From NCBI GenBank assembly GCA_963772445.1, contig CAVYXK010000015.1, positions 372,001 through 436,000 of the forward strand: a DNA stretch of 64,000 bases, in the 5' to 3' direction. The notes under the pieces are model-generated. The model was not told where the DNA came from. It did no database searches and saw only the letters and a program-made list of their open reading frames with translations. This document shows, piece after piece, positions 26,965 to 36,819 of this stretch (positions are counted from its first letter, which is position 1; every line of letters starts with the position of its first letter). The DNA comes from CAVYXK01 sp963772445 (lineage in GTDB: Bacteria > Pseudomonadota > Alphaproteobacteria > Acetobacterales > Acetobacteraceae). A program made the translations under genes and the position numbers.

Positions 26965-28689
26965 ATGACGAGCATCACCTTCCCTGCCGCTGCCTTCGGG
27001 CGGCGCCTTCCGAACCTGTGGGACCTCGTCGCCATCCTGGTCGTCTTCGGCGCGCTGGTCGGGATCGCGCATGTGGCCAGCGGGACGTTGCTGAAGCTGA
27101 GTGCGCCGCAGGCGGTCGCCGTCAGCCTCGATCCCGCGCGCCTGCCGGGCTACGCGGTGCGCACGACACTGCGCATGTTCGCCGCCCTGCTCGCCTCGTT
27201 GTTGTTCACCTTCACGTATGGCGCCGCGGCGGCGAAGAGCCGGCGCGCATCGGTAGTGTTGATCCCCGTGCTCGACATCCTTCAGTCGGTGCCGATCCTG
27301 GGCTTCCTGACCTTCACCGTCGTCTTCTTCATGAACCTGTTCCCGGGCCGTGTCATGGGCCTGGAGCTCGCGGCGATCTTCGCGATTTTCACCAGCCAGG
27401 CCTGGAACATGGCGTTCAGCATGTACCAGTCGCTGAAGACGGTACCAGGCGACCTGACCGAGGCCGCGCTCAGCTTCCGCATGACCGGCTGGCAGCGGTT
27501 CTGGCGGCTCGAAGTGCCGTTCGCGGTCCCGGGCCTAGTGTGGAACACGATGATGTCGATGTCGGGCGGCTGGTTCTTCGTCGTAGCGTCGGAGGCCATC
27601 AGCGTCGGCGATAACACGTGGAAGCTGCCGGGCATCGGCTCCTACGTGGCGCTCGCGCTGGAAAAAAGCGACATCCGTGCGGTCGGCTACGCGATCGGCG
27701 CGATGCTGGTGGTGATCCTGCTGTATGACCAGCTCCTGTTCCGTCCACTGGTCGCCTGGTCGGCCAAGTTTCGTTTCGAAACGACGGCCGGGGCTACCGC
27801 CGAGGACCCGTGGCTACTCAAGCTGCTGCGCCGCACACGGCTGCTGAGCGTGACCGGCGGGGCGATTGGGGATGCGTTGGGCCGGATCGGCGGGCTGCGA
27901 CTGACCCTCCTCCCGCAGGGGCCCGTCGAGCGGCGCCCGCCATCGCGGTTGGTCGATGTTTTGCTGCTGGCCGTGCTGTTGGTGGTCGTCGCCTTCGCCG
28001 CGCGGCGCATCGTCGAGTTCCTATCGGGCCAGCTCACCTGGGCCGAGCTGGGGCATGTGGTAGTGCTCGGCTGCTACACGCTGATCCGGGTGATGGTGCT
28101 GATGGCGATCGCCAGTCTGATCTGGGTGCCTATTGGCGTCTGGCTGGGGCTGCGGCCGCTATGGGCGCGCCGCGCTCAGCCGATCGCCCAATTCCTGGCC
28201 GCGTTCCCCGCCAACCTGTTGTTCCCGCCCTTCGTCCTGTTTATCGTACGCTTCCAGTTGAACCCCGATATCTGGCTGACGCCGCTGATGGTGCTGGGCA
28301 CCCAGTGGTACATCCTGTTCAATGTGGTCGCCGGCGCAGCGGCGTTCCCCGGCGACCTGCAGGAGGCGGCGAACGATTTTCACGTGCGCGGCTGGCTATG
28401 GTGGCGCAAGGTGATTCTGCCTGGAATATTCGCCTATTACGTCACCGGCGCGATCACCGCATCGGGCGGCTCGTGGAACGCCGCTATCGTCGCCGAGGTT
28501 GCGTCGTGGGGCAATACCAAGCTCACTGCGCACGGACTTGGCGCCTACATCGCCGGCGCGACCGACAAGGGCGACATGGCGCAGGTGGTGCTGGGCGTGG
28601 TCGTGATGTCGGCTTTCGTGCTGCTGTTCAACCGGCTGCTCTGGCGCCCGATGTATGATTATGCCAGCCGTCACCTGACTCTTGGCTGA
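26965..28689 (+). CDS. NitT/TauT-type ABC permease, double-domain
   Basis: This 574-aa protein is a tandem fusion of two BPD permease domains. The first half has TM segments from residue 20 and the coupling loop VPGDLTEAALSFRMTGWQRF near 155-175. The second half starts near 320 (LVDVLLLAVLLVVVAFAAR) and has FPGDLQEAANDFHVRGWLWW near 470-490. Such two-in-one permeases pair with one ATPase gene, here 15 bp downstream. There is no binding-protein gene nearby, so the captured substrate (nitrate, sulfonate or another anion) is unknown. Confidence 0.9.
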   Translation: MTSITFPAAAFGRRLPNLWDLVAILVVFGALVGIAHVASGTLLKLSAPQAVAVSLDPARLPGYAVRTTLRMFAALLASLLFTFTYGAAAAKSRRASVVLIPVLDILQSVPILGFLTFTVVFFMNLFPGRVMGLELAAIFAIFTSQAWNMAFSMYQSLKTVPGDLTEAALSFRMTGWQRFWRLEVPFAVPGLVWNTMMSMSGGWFFVVASEAISVGDNTWKLPGIGSYVALALEKSDIRAVGYAIGAMLVVILLYDQLLFRPLVAWSAKFRFETTAGATAEDPWLLKLLRRTRLLSVTGGAIGDALGRIGGLRLTLLPQGPVERRPPSRLVDVLLLAVLLVVVAFAARRIVEFLSGQLTWAELGHVVVLGCYTLIRVMVLMAIASLIWVPIGVWLGLRPLWARRAQPIAQFLAAFPANLLFPPFVLFIVRFQLNPDIWLTPLMVLGTQWYILFNVVAGAAAFPGDLQEAANDFHVRGWLWWRKVILPGIFAYYVTGAITASGGSWNAAIVAEVASWGNTKLTAHGLGAYIAGATDKGDMAQVVLGVVVMSAFVLLFNRLLWRPMYDYASRHLTLG

Positions 28690-28703
28690 ATTGGAGTTGT
28701 GCC

Positions 28704-30023
28704 ATGGACGTCACTGCAGAGATGCAAGCTGTCAAGCCCACGTTGCTGGAGGTCCGTGGCTGCCGCCAATCGTATCATAAAGAAGCCAGCACCGACCTGG
28801 TGGTGCTGGACGATGTCAATGTTTCCCTGCGCGAGGGTGAAATCGTCGCCCTGCTAGGCCGCTCCGGCTCGGGCAAATCGACCTTGCTCCGCATCGTCGC
28901 CGGACTTCTGCATCCAACCTCTGGAGACGTGTTGTGGCACGGCAGAGAGGTCAGCGGGCCGCCCGAGGGGGTGGCGATGGTGTTTCAGAGCTTCGCGCTG
29001 TTCCCCTGGCTCACTGTGCAGGAGAATGTCGAGCTCGGGCTCGAGGCACGGGGCGTCCATAAGGCCGAGCGGGAGCGTCGCGCCGAGGAGGCGATCGACC
29101 TGATCGGCCTCGGCGGCTTCGAAAGCGCCTATCCCAAGGAGCTGTCGGGCGGCATGCGCCAGCGCGTGGGCCTCGCGCGGGCGCTGGTCGTGCATCCGGA
29201 CCTCTTGCTGATGGACGAGCCATTCAGCGCGCTGGATGTGCTGACCGCCGAGACGCTGCGCACCGACCTGATCGACTTGTGGTCGGAAGGCCGACTGCCG
29301 CTCAAATCCGTGCTGATGGTCACGCACAACATCGAGGAAGCGGTGCTGATGGCCGATCGCATTCTGGTGTTCTCGGCCAATCCCGGCCGGGTGGCGAGCG
29401 AGCTGCCGGTGCGTTTCCCGCATCCGCGCAATCGCATCGATCCGGCGTTCCGGCAAATGGTCGATGACATCTATGCGCTGATGACGCGCCGTCCGGCCCC
29501 GGGACCGCGCGTCCCGGCGGCGACCACGGCCAGCGTGACGACGCCGCTGCACCGGGTCGGCACCAACATCATGGCCGGCTTGATGGAGACGCTGGCCGGG
29601 CCGCCCTATGACGGCCGCGCCGATCTCCCGGCGCTCGCGGCGTCGTTGCAGCTTGAGCTCGACGATCTGTTCCCCCTCGGCGAGACGTTGCAGTTGCTGC
29701 ATTTCGCCGAGCTGGCCGAGGGCGACATCGTGCTGACCGAGGCCGGCCGCCGGTTCGTTGCAGCGGATACCGATACGCGCAAGCAGCTCTTTGCCGAGGC
29801 GCTGCTGGCGTACGTTCCGCTGGTGAAGACCATCCGCCAGGTGCTCGACGAGCGGTGGAACCACCGCGCATCGGCGGTGCGTTTCCGCGACGAGCTTGAG
29901 GATCATATGTCGCCCGATTATGCCGAAGACACGCTGCGTGCTGCGATCGCCTGGGGGCGCTACGCCGAGCTGTTTAGCTACGACGAGGAAGCGGAGCAGT
30001 TCAGCCTGGAAGACGTCAACTAA
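28704..30023 (+). CDS. NitT/TauT-type ABC ATPase with C-terminal AAA-associated domain
   Basis: This 439-aa protein has a standard ABC domain in residues 18-280: Walker A GRSGSGKST 52-60, Q-loop VFQSFALFPW near 93-102, signature LSGGMRQR at 147-154 and Walker B LLLMDEP near 167-173. It then has an extra domain from about 290 to 439 (AGLMETLAGPPYDGRADLPA onward). That domain is the AAA-associated C-terminal domain known in this subfamily and may sense substrate or nucleotides. It forms an operon with the permease. Its 3' end overlaps the convergent glycosyltransferase gene by 8 bp. Confidence 0.9.
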   Translation: MDVTAEMQAVKPTLLEVRGCRQSYHKEASTDLVVLDDVNVSLREGEIVALLGRSGSGKSTLLRIVAGLLHPTSGDVLWHGREVSGPPEGVAMVFQSFALFPWLTVQENVELGLEARGVHKAERERRAEEAIDLIGLGGFESAYPKELSGGMRQRVGLARALVVHPDLLLMDEPFSALDVLTAETLRTDLIDLWSEGRLPLKSVLMVTHNIEEAVLMADRILVFSANPGRVASELPVRFPHPRNRIDPAFRQMVDDIYALMTRRPAPGPRVPAATTASVTTPLHRVGTNIMAGLMETLAGPPYDGRADLPALAASLQLELDDLFPLGETLQLLHFAELAEGDIVLTEAGRRFVAADTDTRKQLFAEALLAYVPLVKTIRQVLDERWNHRASAVRFRDELEDHMSPDYAEDTLRAAIAWGRYAELFSYDEEAEQFSLEDVN

Positions 30024-33000
30024 TTCCCCCTCCCCTTGCAGGGGGGAGGGAGCCGTCGGCAGGGGAGGGGCCCGGGCGAAGGGGGCCCGCGAGCACTCCC
30101 GTAATCCGCCGACACGCCGCAAACACCACCGCCGGTTCGATCTGCCGGATGCAGGCCAGCCCGCGCACGCAATCCGTGAGCCGGTTCAGGTAGCAGGGGC
30201 CGCACGACATCTGCCGGGCGACGGCGACGGCCTGCGGCCCCATCGGTCCCCACTCGGTCGGATCGACCGTGCCGGAGTGGATACCAACAGTCGGAATTCC
30301 GACTGCGGCGGCGATGTGCTTGGGGCCGCTATCGTTGCCAACGTACAGTGCACAGCGCGACAACAGCCCCGTCAGCGCCGCAAGCGAAAGCTCGCCGATC
30401 ACCGAACGGATCACCGCCGGGCGACGCACGGCGGACAGGATACGCCCGCCGCTCTCGACCTCGTCCGGGCCGCCGACCAGCACGACATTCATCCCGCCTT
30501 CCGTCACCAAAAGCTCGATAAGGGCGATGAAGTGCTGCTCCGGCCATTGCTTCATCTCGTTGCCGGCGCCGGGATGGACGCAGGCCACGGGCCGCTCGAA
30601 CAGGGGTGTCAGCGCCTTGGGCAATGGTTCGGCCTCGCGCAACGCTGCAAGTGTGGGCGCTGCTAGCGCGCCACGCCCGGTGGCAGCGCTGGTGCCGACG
30701 GCGTCGACCAGATGCAGCAGATCGTCAGTGATATGATACCGCTTCGGCTGCAGGCCCCGGTCGCCCTCCCATTCCAGCGCCACGTCGAGCCAGGCAAACT
30801 GTCCGGCGTAGTCGAAACCCGCCAGATAGCGAGCACCGGAGACACGCAGCAGCGGTCGCGTCTCCGGGTGCTTGCGCAGGTCTATGGCAAGATCATAACG
30901 ACATGGCGCCAGTTGCTTCCGCAAATCCTCGAGCTCCTCTTCGCCCACGGTCTTTAGCCCCAGCGACGACCGCGCATGGAAGAACTCGAACGGGATCATA
31001 CTGTCGATGGTGGGCTCCACCCTGCCCAGCGAAGCAGTCGTCGGGCTCGACAATACGTCGATGCGCGCTGCCGGGAAGAGCTCCTTCAGCCGCCGAATTG
31101 CCGGCAAGGCAAGGATGAAGTCGCCGATGTGATCGACCTTGACGACGAGGATGCGCAGGATCTCGTCAGCCGCGAACAGGGGATGCCCGCCATAGGTGAT
31201 CCGCACCGGCTCTTCGTTCAACCGGAAATCGTCGTGCTGCTTCGACAGGTTCGGGTTGTGGAAGGGATCGCCCAGAGCAAAGCGCTTCCGCCACCGCTCG
31301 GCGAAGCGCGAGCGATCGAACACCTCCTGCATCCCACCGCGGCTGGCCTGCTCGTGATGCAGCAGCGTGGCATGAGGCGTGAATACCACGCGCCGGCCGG
31401 CTTCGAGCGTACGCAGGCAGAAATCGACGTCATTGTTGACGATCAGATGGGCTTCATCGAAGCCACCGAGGGCGGCGAAATGCTCCCGCCGCATCAGCAT
31501 GCAGGCGCCGGTCACCGCAGTGACGTTGCGGGGCGTGAGAGCGAGCCCGAAATAGCCCGGATCGTCCTCGGCGGCCAGACGGAAGGCATGCCGCCCGACA
31601 CCGAACTCGGCCAGAAACATTCCCGCGTGCTGTACCGTGCGGTCCGGATAGAGCAATCGCGCGCCGACCACCCCGATCTTCGGCTGGACCGCATATTCCA
31701 ACATGGCGTCCAGCCAGTCCGGCTGCTCGATCTCGATGTCGTCGTTCAGGAAAAGCAGGTATTCCCCGCGCGCCTCGGTCGCGGCTAAGTTGTTGAAGCG
31801 CGACCAGTTGAATGCCTCATTGGTCGGCAGGATCTTGTCGGCGACCTCGCTCAGCCAGGCGCGACGCTCCACAAGGTGCTCCGGAATATTCTCGATGCAA
31901 ATGATCTCGAAGTCCCGATAGTCGGTGCGCTCGCGCAGCGTGTTGATGCAAGTCTCGATGTAACCGCCGGCCCCGCAGGTGGGAATGATGATCGACACGG
32001 TCCCACGGGCAGGCAGGCTCCGCCGCAGCCGCCAACTTTCCGATGCGGCGCCCGGCAGTACCTCGGCAGCGAAGCCACGTCGGGCGGCGGTGCTGGCGAG
32101 CGCGCGCCGCTCGGCGTCGGGAGTGTCCAGCCTGTCCGCGGCGCGGTCGCACAACAGCATCGGTACATGGGTGACGGCGCCGGCCCGCTCGGTGCAGCGC
32201 AGGATCAGATCATATTCGCCTCCGCCGACCAGCGACGCCGGCGTTGCACCGACCTTCTCGAGCAGCGAGGCCGTTGCGAACCAGGGGCGGCCTATATAGT
32301 TCGTGGCCAGCAGCAGGTCGGGCGAGAAGTCCGGCTTGTAGAACCGCTCCCGCTCGCCGGTCGCCGGACTGAGGCGAAACTCGTCTGCATAGACCAGCTC
32401 CGCTCCCGGATCGCGTCCATACGCCAGCGCAATTTCGGCCAGAGCGTCACATCCGAGCACGTCGCCCGGCAACAGAAAACCGAACAGCGACACAGCCGCA
32501 CCGTCGGATGCCGGCCATGCGACCGCGGTTTTGCCGATCACGTCGATGCGGCCGTTCAGGTCAGGGGCGAGATCGACGAGCAGATTCTTCGCTGCTTTTG
32601 CCGCGCCGGCATCCGCGGTGAGTACCAGCAACCGCCAGTCCTGATAGATCTGCTCGCGCAGCAATTCCAATGTTGCCGTGAAAGTCGCGCCATCGATCGG
32701 GCCGACCTGCCGCAGCATCAGATGGAACTCGGGTCGCATGCCGGATTGTGCAAGCGCCGCAGCATAGGCATTCGTCTCGACGCGAGGCAGTCGGCGACGA
32801 ATGGGCGACCGCTCGGCATCGTCATCCGATTTGTGGACATCAAAATGGAAGGAGCGCGACAGCCGCTCCGCGCCGGCACCGATCACGACCACTTCCGCAA
32901 CATGCGCACCATTGCGCAGCAGGCGCGGCGGGCAGTGGAAGGCGAAGCCGCTACGCACCGAGTTCGGCCAGTCAGGGAAGGCCTGACCCACATCCTGGCG

Positions 33001-34395
33001 CGTCAGGCCGTGATGCGCATTGCCCAGCCGGCGGCCATCGAGATGCATCTCGAGCCGCTCCACACCGGAGCGGCACAGCGCCCAGCCGTCGATGGTGAGG
33101 CATCCGCTGATCGGTTCGCTGACGATCCCCTCGACGATCACCGGACTATCGATCTGCAAACGGATCGCCTCGGCCCGATCGCCGTCAGGCCGGGGCGCGG
33201 GCTGCGGCGGACGCGCTTCCGACCGCAGCACCGGCACCGCCAGCTCGACCGTGTCGCCCAGTCCGTTGCGCGCGACCAGCCGCAGCGTACGCTCGTCCGC
33301 GCCGGCGATCGGGACCTTCCCGGCAAAGCGAAACCCCGAGTGTCGCGCCATCGGGATCATGACGTATTGATCGCCGACATCGTGGCGCACGAACCCGAGC
33401 TTTGCCTCGCCCAGCTCGTCGCCGTCGAGACTGACATTCACGCTTGAGATACCGGTTGCCGAGATCGCCCACCCGACAACGGCGAGCTGGCCGTCAGCCG
33501 ACAGTTCCGCCTCGTCGCAAAAGACCCGGATATCCCGTCGCTTGTTGACACTCGGCGCAAGGGCGCTCGCCAGCGGCGCAGCCGGAACCCGAGCGATGTG
33601 CTCCAACGCGACGACGGTTTCATGCACCTGTCCGCCGGCCGCGACAACCTGCACACAGAGCGCCGGTTGAAGCTCGGTCTCGGCCAGCCCCAGTGACAGT
33701 TCAAAGCCGGACGTGGCGGCGTTGGGATACTCCGGCCGCCACGCCGCGATGTCCTCTCGCGACAGGCCGAGCGTCGCTTCCCCGAGCAGGTCGGCGCCGC
33801 TGAACACGTAAACGCCGGCGATCGGGTCGAGCGCGATCACCCAGCCATGGACCCGGAGCCGTCCGGCAGGTTCGATCGTCGCGCGATCGACACGCACAAT
33901 GGCCGGGGGCAACGGGTCATCGAGGGCGATCCCCGCTGCCGTTGGACCCGAGCGGACTTCGGCCTCCGCTGCGCCGGTGGCATGCGCGACGACGAAGCTG
34001 GCCTGTTCCATCGTGCCGTCGTGCTGCTGCGCGATGATGTCGAACGACCAGGTGTCGTCCGCGTCGGTGGCGGGTCGGGTGAGGGTGTAGCAAAAGCCGT
34101 AGCGAAGGTTCCGATCGGCCGCCGCCGGGTAATGAGTGCGGAAGACGACCTCTCCCCGCTCGCGGAGTACGACGTGATCGAGCGGCGCTGTTGCGAGTAC
34201 GCGACCGCTGACCTGTAGTTCTCGTCGCCCTTCGATCGCGACCACGCGCAGGCGGCTCGGGATCGCAATACGGCAACGGCCCTTCGGTGCCCTGGCCGGT
34301 GGAGTCGCCGCTCTCCGCGTCGTCTTCAGCGCCGAATCGGATCGTCGCGGTCTGCTGCTTACCCTGGGCATCTTCTCACTGGGCTCGCCCGCCAC
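30016..34395 (-). CDS. Giant multidomain glycosyltransferase (GT2-like, GT2 and GT9 heptosyltransferase domains)
   Basis: A 1459-aa cytoplasmic protein for surface polysaccharide or protein glycosylation. Residues 45-530 hold at least four beta-rich repeats with a shared pattern (V.GWVIAL, L.GEA.LG..R.D). About 540-790 is a degenerate GT2-like domain (YADEFRLS, RFYKPDFSPDLLLATNYIG). GT2 begins near 797 (VSIIIPTC, FLNDDIEIEQPDWLDAML near 878). GT9 runs from near 1077 (RILVVKVDHIGDFILALPA) to GNDSGPKHIAAAVGIPT near 1353. The tail PSPADGSLPPARGGGIS comes from an intergenic hairpin repeat and probably replaces an original stop. It follows the repeat-protein gene by 24 bp. Confidence 0.88.
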   Translation of the reverse strand: MAGEPSEKMPRVSSRPRRSDSALKTTRRAATPPARAPKGRCRIAIPSRLRVVAIEGRRELQVSGRVLATAPLDHVVLRERGEVVFRTHYPAAADRNLRYGFCYTLTRPATDADDTWSFDIIAQQHDGTMEQASFVVAHATGAAEAEVRSGPTAAGIALDDPLPPAIVRVDRATIEPAGRLRVHGWVIALDPIAGVYVFSGADLLGEATLGLSREDIAAWRPEYPNAATSGFELSLGLAETELQPALCVQVVAAGGQVHETVVALEHIARVPAAPLASALAPSVNKRRDIRVFCDEAELSADGQLAVVGWAISATGISSVNVSLDGDELGEAKLGFVRHDVGDQYVMIPMARHSGFRFAGKVPIAGADERTLRLVARNGLGDTVELAVPVLRSEARPPQPAPRPDGDRAEAIRLQIDSPVIVEGIVSEPISGCLTIDGWALCRSGVERLEMHLDGRRLGNAHHGLTRQDVGQAFPDWPNSVRSGFAFHCPPRLLRNGAHVAEVVVIGAGAERLSRSFHFDVHKSDDDAERSPIRRRLPRVETNAYAAALAQSGMRPEFHLMLRQVGPIDGATFTATLELLREQIYQDWRLLVLTADAGAAKAAKNLLVDLAPDLNGRIDVIGKTAVAWPASDGAAVSLFGFLLPGDVLGCDALAEIALAYGRDPGAELVYADEFRLSPATGERERFYKPDFSPDLLLATNYIGRPWFATASLLEKVGATPASLVGGGEYDLILRCTERAGAVTHVPMLLCDRAADRLDTPDAERRALASTAARRGFAAEVLPGAASESWRLRRSLPARGTVSIIIPTCGAGGYIETCINTLRERTDYRDFEIICIENIPEHLVERRAWLSEVADKILPTNEAFNWSRFNNLAATEARGEYLLFLNDDIEIEQPDWLDAMLEYAVQPKIGVVGARLLYPDRTVQHAGMFLAEFGVGRHAFRLAAEDDPGYFGLALTPRNVTAVTGACMLMRREHFAALGGFDEAHLIVNNDVDFCLRTLEAGRRVVFTPHATLLHHEQASRGGMQEVFDRSRFAERWRKRFALGDPFHNPNLSKQHDDFRLNEEPVRITYGGHPLFAADEILRILVVKVDHIGDFILALPAIRRLKELFPAARIDVLSSPTTASLGRVEPTIDSMIPFEFFHARSSLGLKTVGEEELEDLRKQLAPCRYDLAIDLRKHPETRPLLRVSGARYLAGFDYAGQFAWLDVALEWEGDRGLQPKRYHITDDLLHLVDAVGTSAATGRGALAAPTLAALREAEPLPKALTPLFERPVACVHPGAGNEMKQWPEQHFIALIELLVTEGGMNVVLVGGPDEVESGGRILSAVRRPAVIRSVIGELSLAALTGLLSRCALYVGNDSGPKHIAAAVGIPTVGIHSGTVDPTEWGPMGPQAVAVARQMSCGPCYLNRLTDCVRGLACIRQIEPAVVFAACRRITGVLAGPLRPGPSPADGSLPPARGGGIS
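30028..30050. terminator. GC-rich hairpin at the convergent gene ends
   Basis: An 8-bp stem CCCTCCCC / GGGGAGGG (30028-30035 with 30043-30050) lies five bases after the ATPase stop. There is no clear U-run, so factor-independent termination is uncertain. The same bases also encode the Pro/Gly-rich tail of the minus-strand glycosyltransferase. Confidence 0.45.
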
Positions 34396-34419
34396 TCATC
34401 GACCGCCCAGCTCCACCGC

Positions 34420-34818
34420 CTACGGGGGAAACGGTAGCCGTCCCTCGCGATACCCGTTTTGATAGAAGTGCTCCTGCGCAGAGACGACCTCCCCTCGACG
34501 GATGCTGTCGGCGACATCGGGGTTGTGCTGAAGATACCAACTTTCATCAACCGGGATCGGAAATGGCATCCGACCCTCAAGATACCCGTTACTGGCGAAA
34601 TGCGCGCTCGGCGAGGAAAACACGCCGTCCCGGATCGCCAGCGCGACATCCTCATACTCGCGCAGGTACCACTCCTCGTCCACCTGCACGTGTGAAACCA
34701 GGAGCTTGATAATGCGAGTAAATTCGTCATAGCTCACGCCGACGCGAAGCTGGCCGCGCACCGTCGAGACCTCCACCGAACGGCGGATCGCCTCGAAGGG
34801 CAAAATATACTTCGCCAT
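34420..34818 (-). CDS. Small repeat protein co-transcribed with the glycosyltransferase
   Basis: A 132-aa protein with two copies of a roughly 43-residue repeat. Each copy starts VDE.WYL, has an acidic DVA..IR.G and ends HF..NGY.EGR.PFP, at about residues 47-89 and 90-132. This repeat is known as an accessory module in glycosyltransferase and polysaccharide loci and may help scaffold them. It lies 24 bp upstream of the giant transferase on the same strand. The N-terminal 45 residues are unrelated. No signal peptide is seen, so a cytoplasmic location is likely. Confidence 0.75.
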   Translation of the reverse strand: MAKYILPFEAIRRSVEVSTVRGQLRVGVSYDEFTRIIKLLVSHVQVDEEWYLREYEDVALAIRDGVFSSPSAHFASNGYLEGRMPFPIPVDESWYLQHNPDVADSIRRGEVVSAQEHFYQNGYREGRLPFPP

Positions 34819-34941
34819 CAGTCCTTCCCACCCAAGTGCCGCCTGTTGCGACGGCTATCGTATCGATAACGGAAACTGCGCGATAATGGAACACCTGATC
34901 CGCGGCGGGGACCACAAAATCTGCGCGACGCAGGCGTACGG

Positions 34942-35805
34942 TCATCGATACACCACGAAGTCGGCGATCGCGTCGAACATCGCCTCGGGCTCGTCGGCTC
35001 GGATCGAATGGCTGCTGCGCTCGAAGATGCGCGGGTCTGAGCCTGGGATCAGCCGGTGGATCTCTTCGGAGAATTCGGGGGGACAAATCCAGTCATGCCG
35101 TCCGGCCAGGATCAGGGTGGGTGCAGTGATGCGCGCCAGTTCCCCGCGCACGTCGTACCGGCGGAGGAACCCTTGCGGACCGAACGCGCGGTTCAGCGGC
35201 TCGGGCGCGTAGATCGCGCGCGCGTGTGCCGCCGCTGCGGCGGCTTCATCGTGTCTGAGCGAATAGAGCGGTCCCATGACCTCATAGTAGTGCCGCATTT
35301 CCTCTGCCGAGCGAAATGCACCGGCCCAGAGCGTCTCGCAAACGCGTTGCTGCTCTTTCGTGCCGCGCTCGGCGAGCAGCGCCTGTGCTCGCGGAATGAA
35401 CCCGCCATGTGCCGCGGTGACAATCAGGATCAGGTGGGAGACGCTTGCCGGGTAGCGCGCCGCATGCGCCATCGCCACCATGCCGCCGTAGGAAGTGCCA
35501 ATGCTGACCACCGGGCCGAGCCCGAGATGCCGACGCAGCGCCTCCATATCCTCCACATTTTCGTCCAGCACATAGGTTGCGGGGTCTGCCGGGTCGGACC
35601 GCCCTTGGCCGCGATGGTCGAAATAAATGAGCTGCATGCGCTCGGCGAGCTTGCTCATTGCGGGCTTGAAGCCGCTGTGGTCGCCGCCCGGCCCACCATG
35701 GACGAGCATCGCAACCGGGCGGGCGCGGATGGCCTGCCCGTCTGGCACCAGCCCGGCTCCGTCGATATCGAAATAGAGCCGTGTCCCGCGGACCGATGCG
35801 TGCAT
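34942..35805 (-). CDS. Alpha/beta hydrolase, proline iminopeptidase-like
   Basis: A 287-aa protein with oxyanion-hole HGGPGGDHSGF at residues 36-46, FDHRGQGRSD near 62-71, nucleophile S105 in GTSYGG, an Asp near 235 (GRHDWICPPEF) and the His in SSHSIRADEP near 268. The HGGPGG sequence is typical of prolyl aminopeptidases and related hydrolases. The substrate is not proven. It is divergent from the dehydrogenase gene at 35907, about 100 bp away. Confidence 0.88.
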   Translation of the reverse strand: MHASVRGTRLYFDIDGAGLVPDGQAIRARPVAMLVHGGPGGDHSGFKPAMSKLAERMQLIYFDHRGQGRSDPADPATYVLDENVEDMEALRRHLGLGPVVSIGTSYGGMVAMAHAARYPASVSHLILIVTAAHGGFIPRAQALLAERGTKEQQRVCETLWAGAFRSAEEMRHYYEVMGPLYSLRHDEAAAAAAHARAIYAPEPLNRAFGPQGFLRRYDVRGELARITAPTLILAGRHDWICPPEFSEEIHRLIPGSDPRIFERSSHSIRADEPEAMFDAIADFVVYR

Positions 35806-35906
35806 GAGATCCTCCGCCTGTCGCCGCAGTCTCCACGATGCGGCATCGCTTTGACAGGGGGGCGGCGGGTTCGCACAGTCGATGGCGCGCGCAGGGGGCG
35901 AAACCG

Positions 35907-36791
35907 ATGCAGAGCGAGCTGCGACCGATCGCCACGATCGGCTTTATTGGTCTCGGCGTCATGGGCGAGCCGATGTGCGGGCATCTCGCGCGCCGTGCCG
36001 GCCGGCCGGTGCTGGGATACGACCTTCGGCGCGAACCGCTGGAGCGCCTCGCGGCCGAGGGCGTAGCGGAGGCGGTGCCGGGCGAGATAGCGCGGCGCTG
36101 CGATCTCATCCTGCTGTCGCTGCCGGACGCACGCGCTGTACAGTCGGTGCTGGCCGAACTGGAGCCGACGCTGCAGGCCGGGCAATGCGTGGTCGATACC
36201 AGCACCTCGCCGGTGGCGCTGACGCGGGAGATCGGGGGGCGGCTGGCGGGCCGGCAGATCGCCTATGCCGATGCGCCGGTGGCGCGCACGCGCGAAGCGG
36301 CCGCGCGCGGTGAGCTTTCGATCATGGTCGGCGCCACGGAGACGGTGTTCGCCCACATTCGTCCGGTACTGGAGACGATGGGCACCGACGTGACCCATTG
36401 CGGTCCTGTCGGATGCGGGCAGGTGGTAAAACTGCTCAACAACATGTTGGTATTTCAGAACACCGCTGCGCTGGCCGAAGCGATCGCACTCGGCCGCCGC
36501 CACGGCGTGGAGCCGCAAACCCTGCTGCCGGCAATCGCCAAGGGGTCGGGCGACAGTTTCGTCCTGCGCAGCCACGGCATGAAGGCGATGCTGCCCGGGG
36601 TGTTCCCGGAGCGCGCCTTCTCGACCCGCTACGCGCTGAAGGACCTCTCTTATGCGCTGGAACTGGCGGATGCCGCCGGGATCGACGTACCCGGCGCGAA
36701 GCTGGCGATGCAGCGGCTGGAAGAGGCGGACCGGCGAGGCTACGGCGAGCAATATCATCCGGTGGTGCTGAGGGTGATCGATCCACCATGA
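35907..36791 (+). CDS. NAD(P)-dependent beta-hydroxyacid dehydrogenase-like protein
   Basis: A 294-aa enzyme of the 3-hydroxyisobutyrate dehydrogenase family. The Rossmann motif GFIGLGVMG is at residues 12-20, substrate-loop DTSTSPVALTRE at 98-108, and catalytic Lys175 lies in GQVVKLLNNML. ATG 35907 was chosen over 35838 because GGGGG precedes it and the Rossmann strand begins at once. The family covers hydroxyisobutyrate, tartronate semialdehyde and succinic semialdehyde reductases, and the substrate cannot be assigned. Confidence 0.88.
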   Translation: MQSELRPIATIGFIGLGVMGEPMCGHLARRAGRPVLGYDLRREPLERLAAEGVAEAVPGEIARRCDLILLSLPDARAVQSVLAELEPTLQAGQCVVDTSTSPVALTREIGGRLAGRQIAYADAPVARTREAAARGELSIMVGATETVFAHIRPVLETMGTDVTHCGPVGCGQVVKLLNNMLVFQNTAALAEAIALGRRHGVEPQTLLPAIAKGSGDSFVLRSHGMKAMLPGVFPERAFSTRYALKDLSYALELADAAGIDVPGAKLAMQRLEEADRRGYGEQYHPVVLRVIDPP

Positions 36792-36819
36792 CGTCCACCT
36801 CTCCCGCAGAACGGGCTAC

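Noticed and set aside
31876..33447. 523-aa plus-strand ORF opposite the glycosyltransferase
   Set aside because: Composition is Gln/Arg/His-rich and there are no motifs; the minus strand carries GT2 and GT9 signatures throughout.
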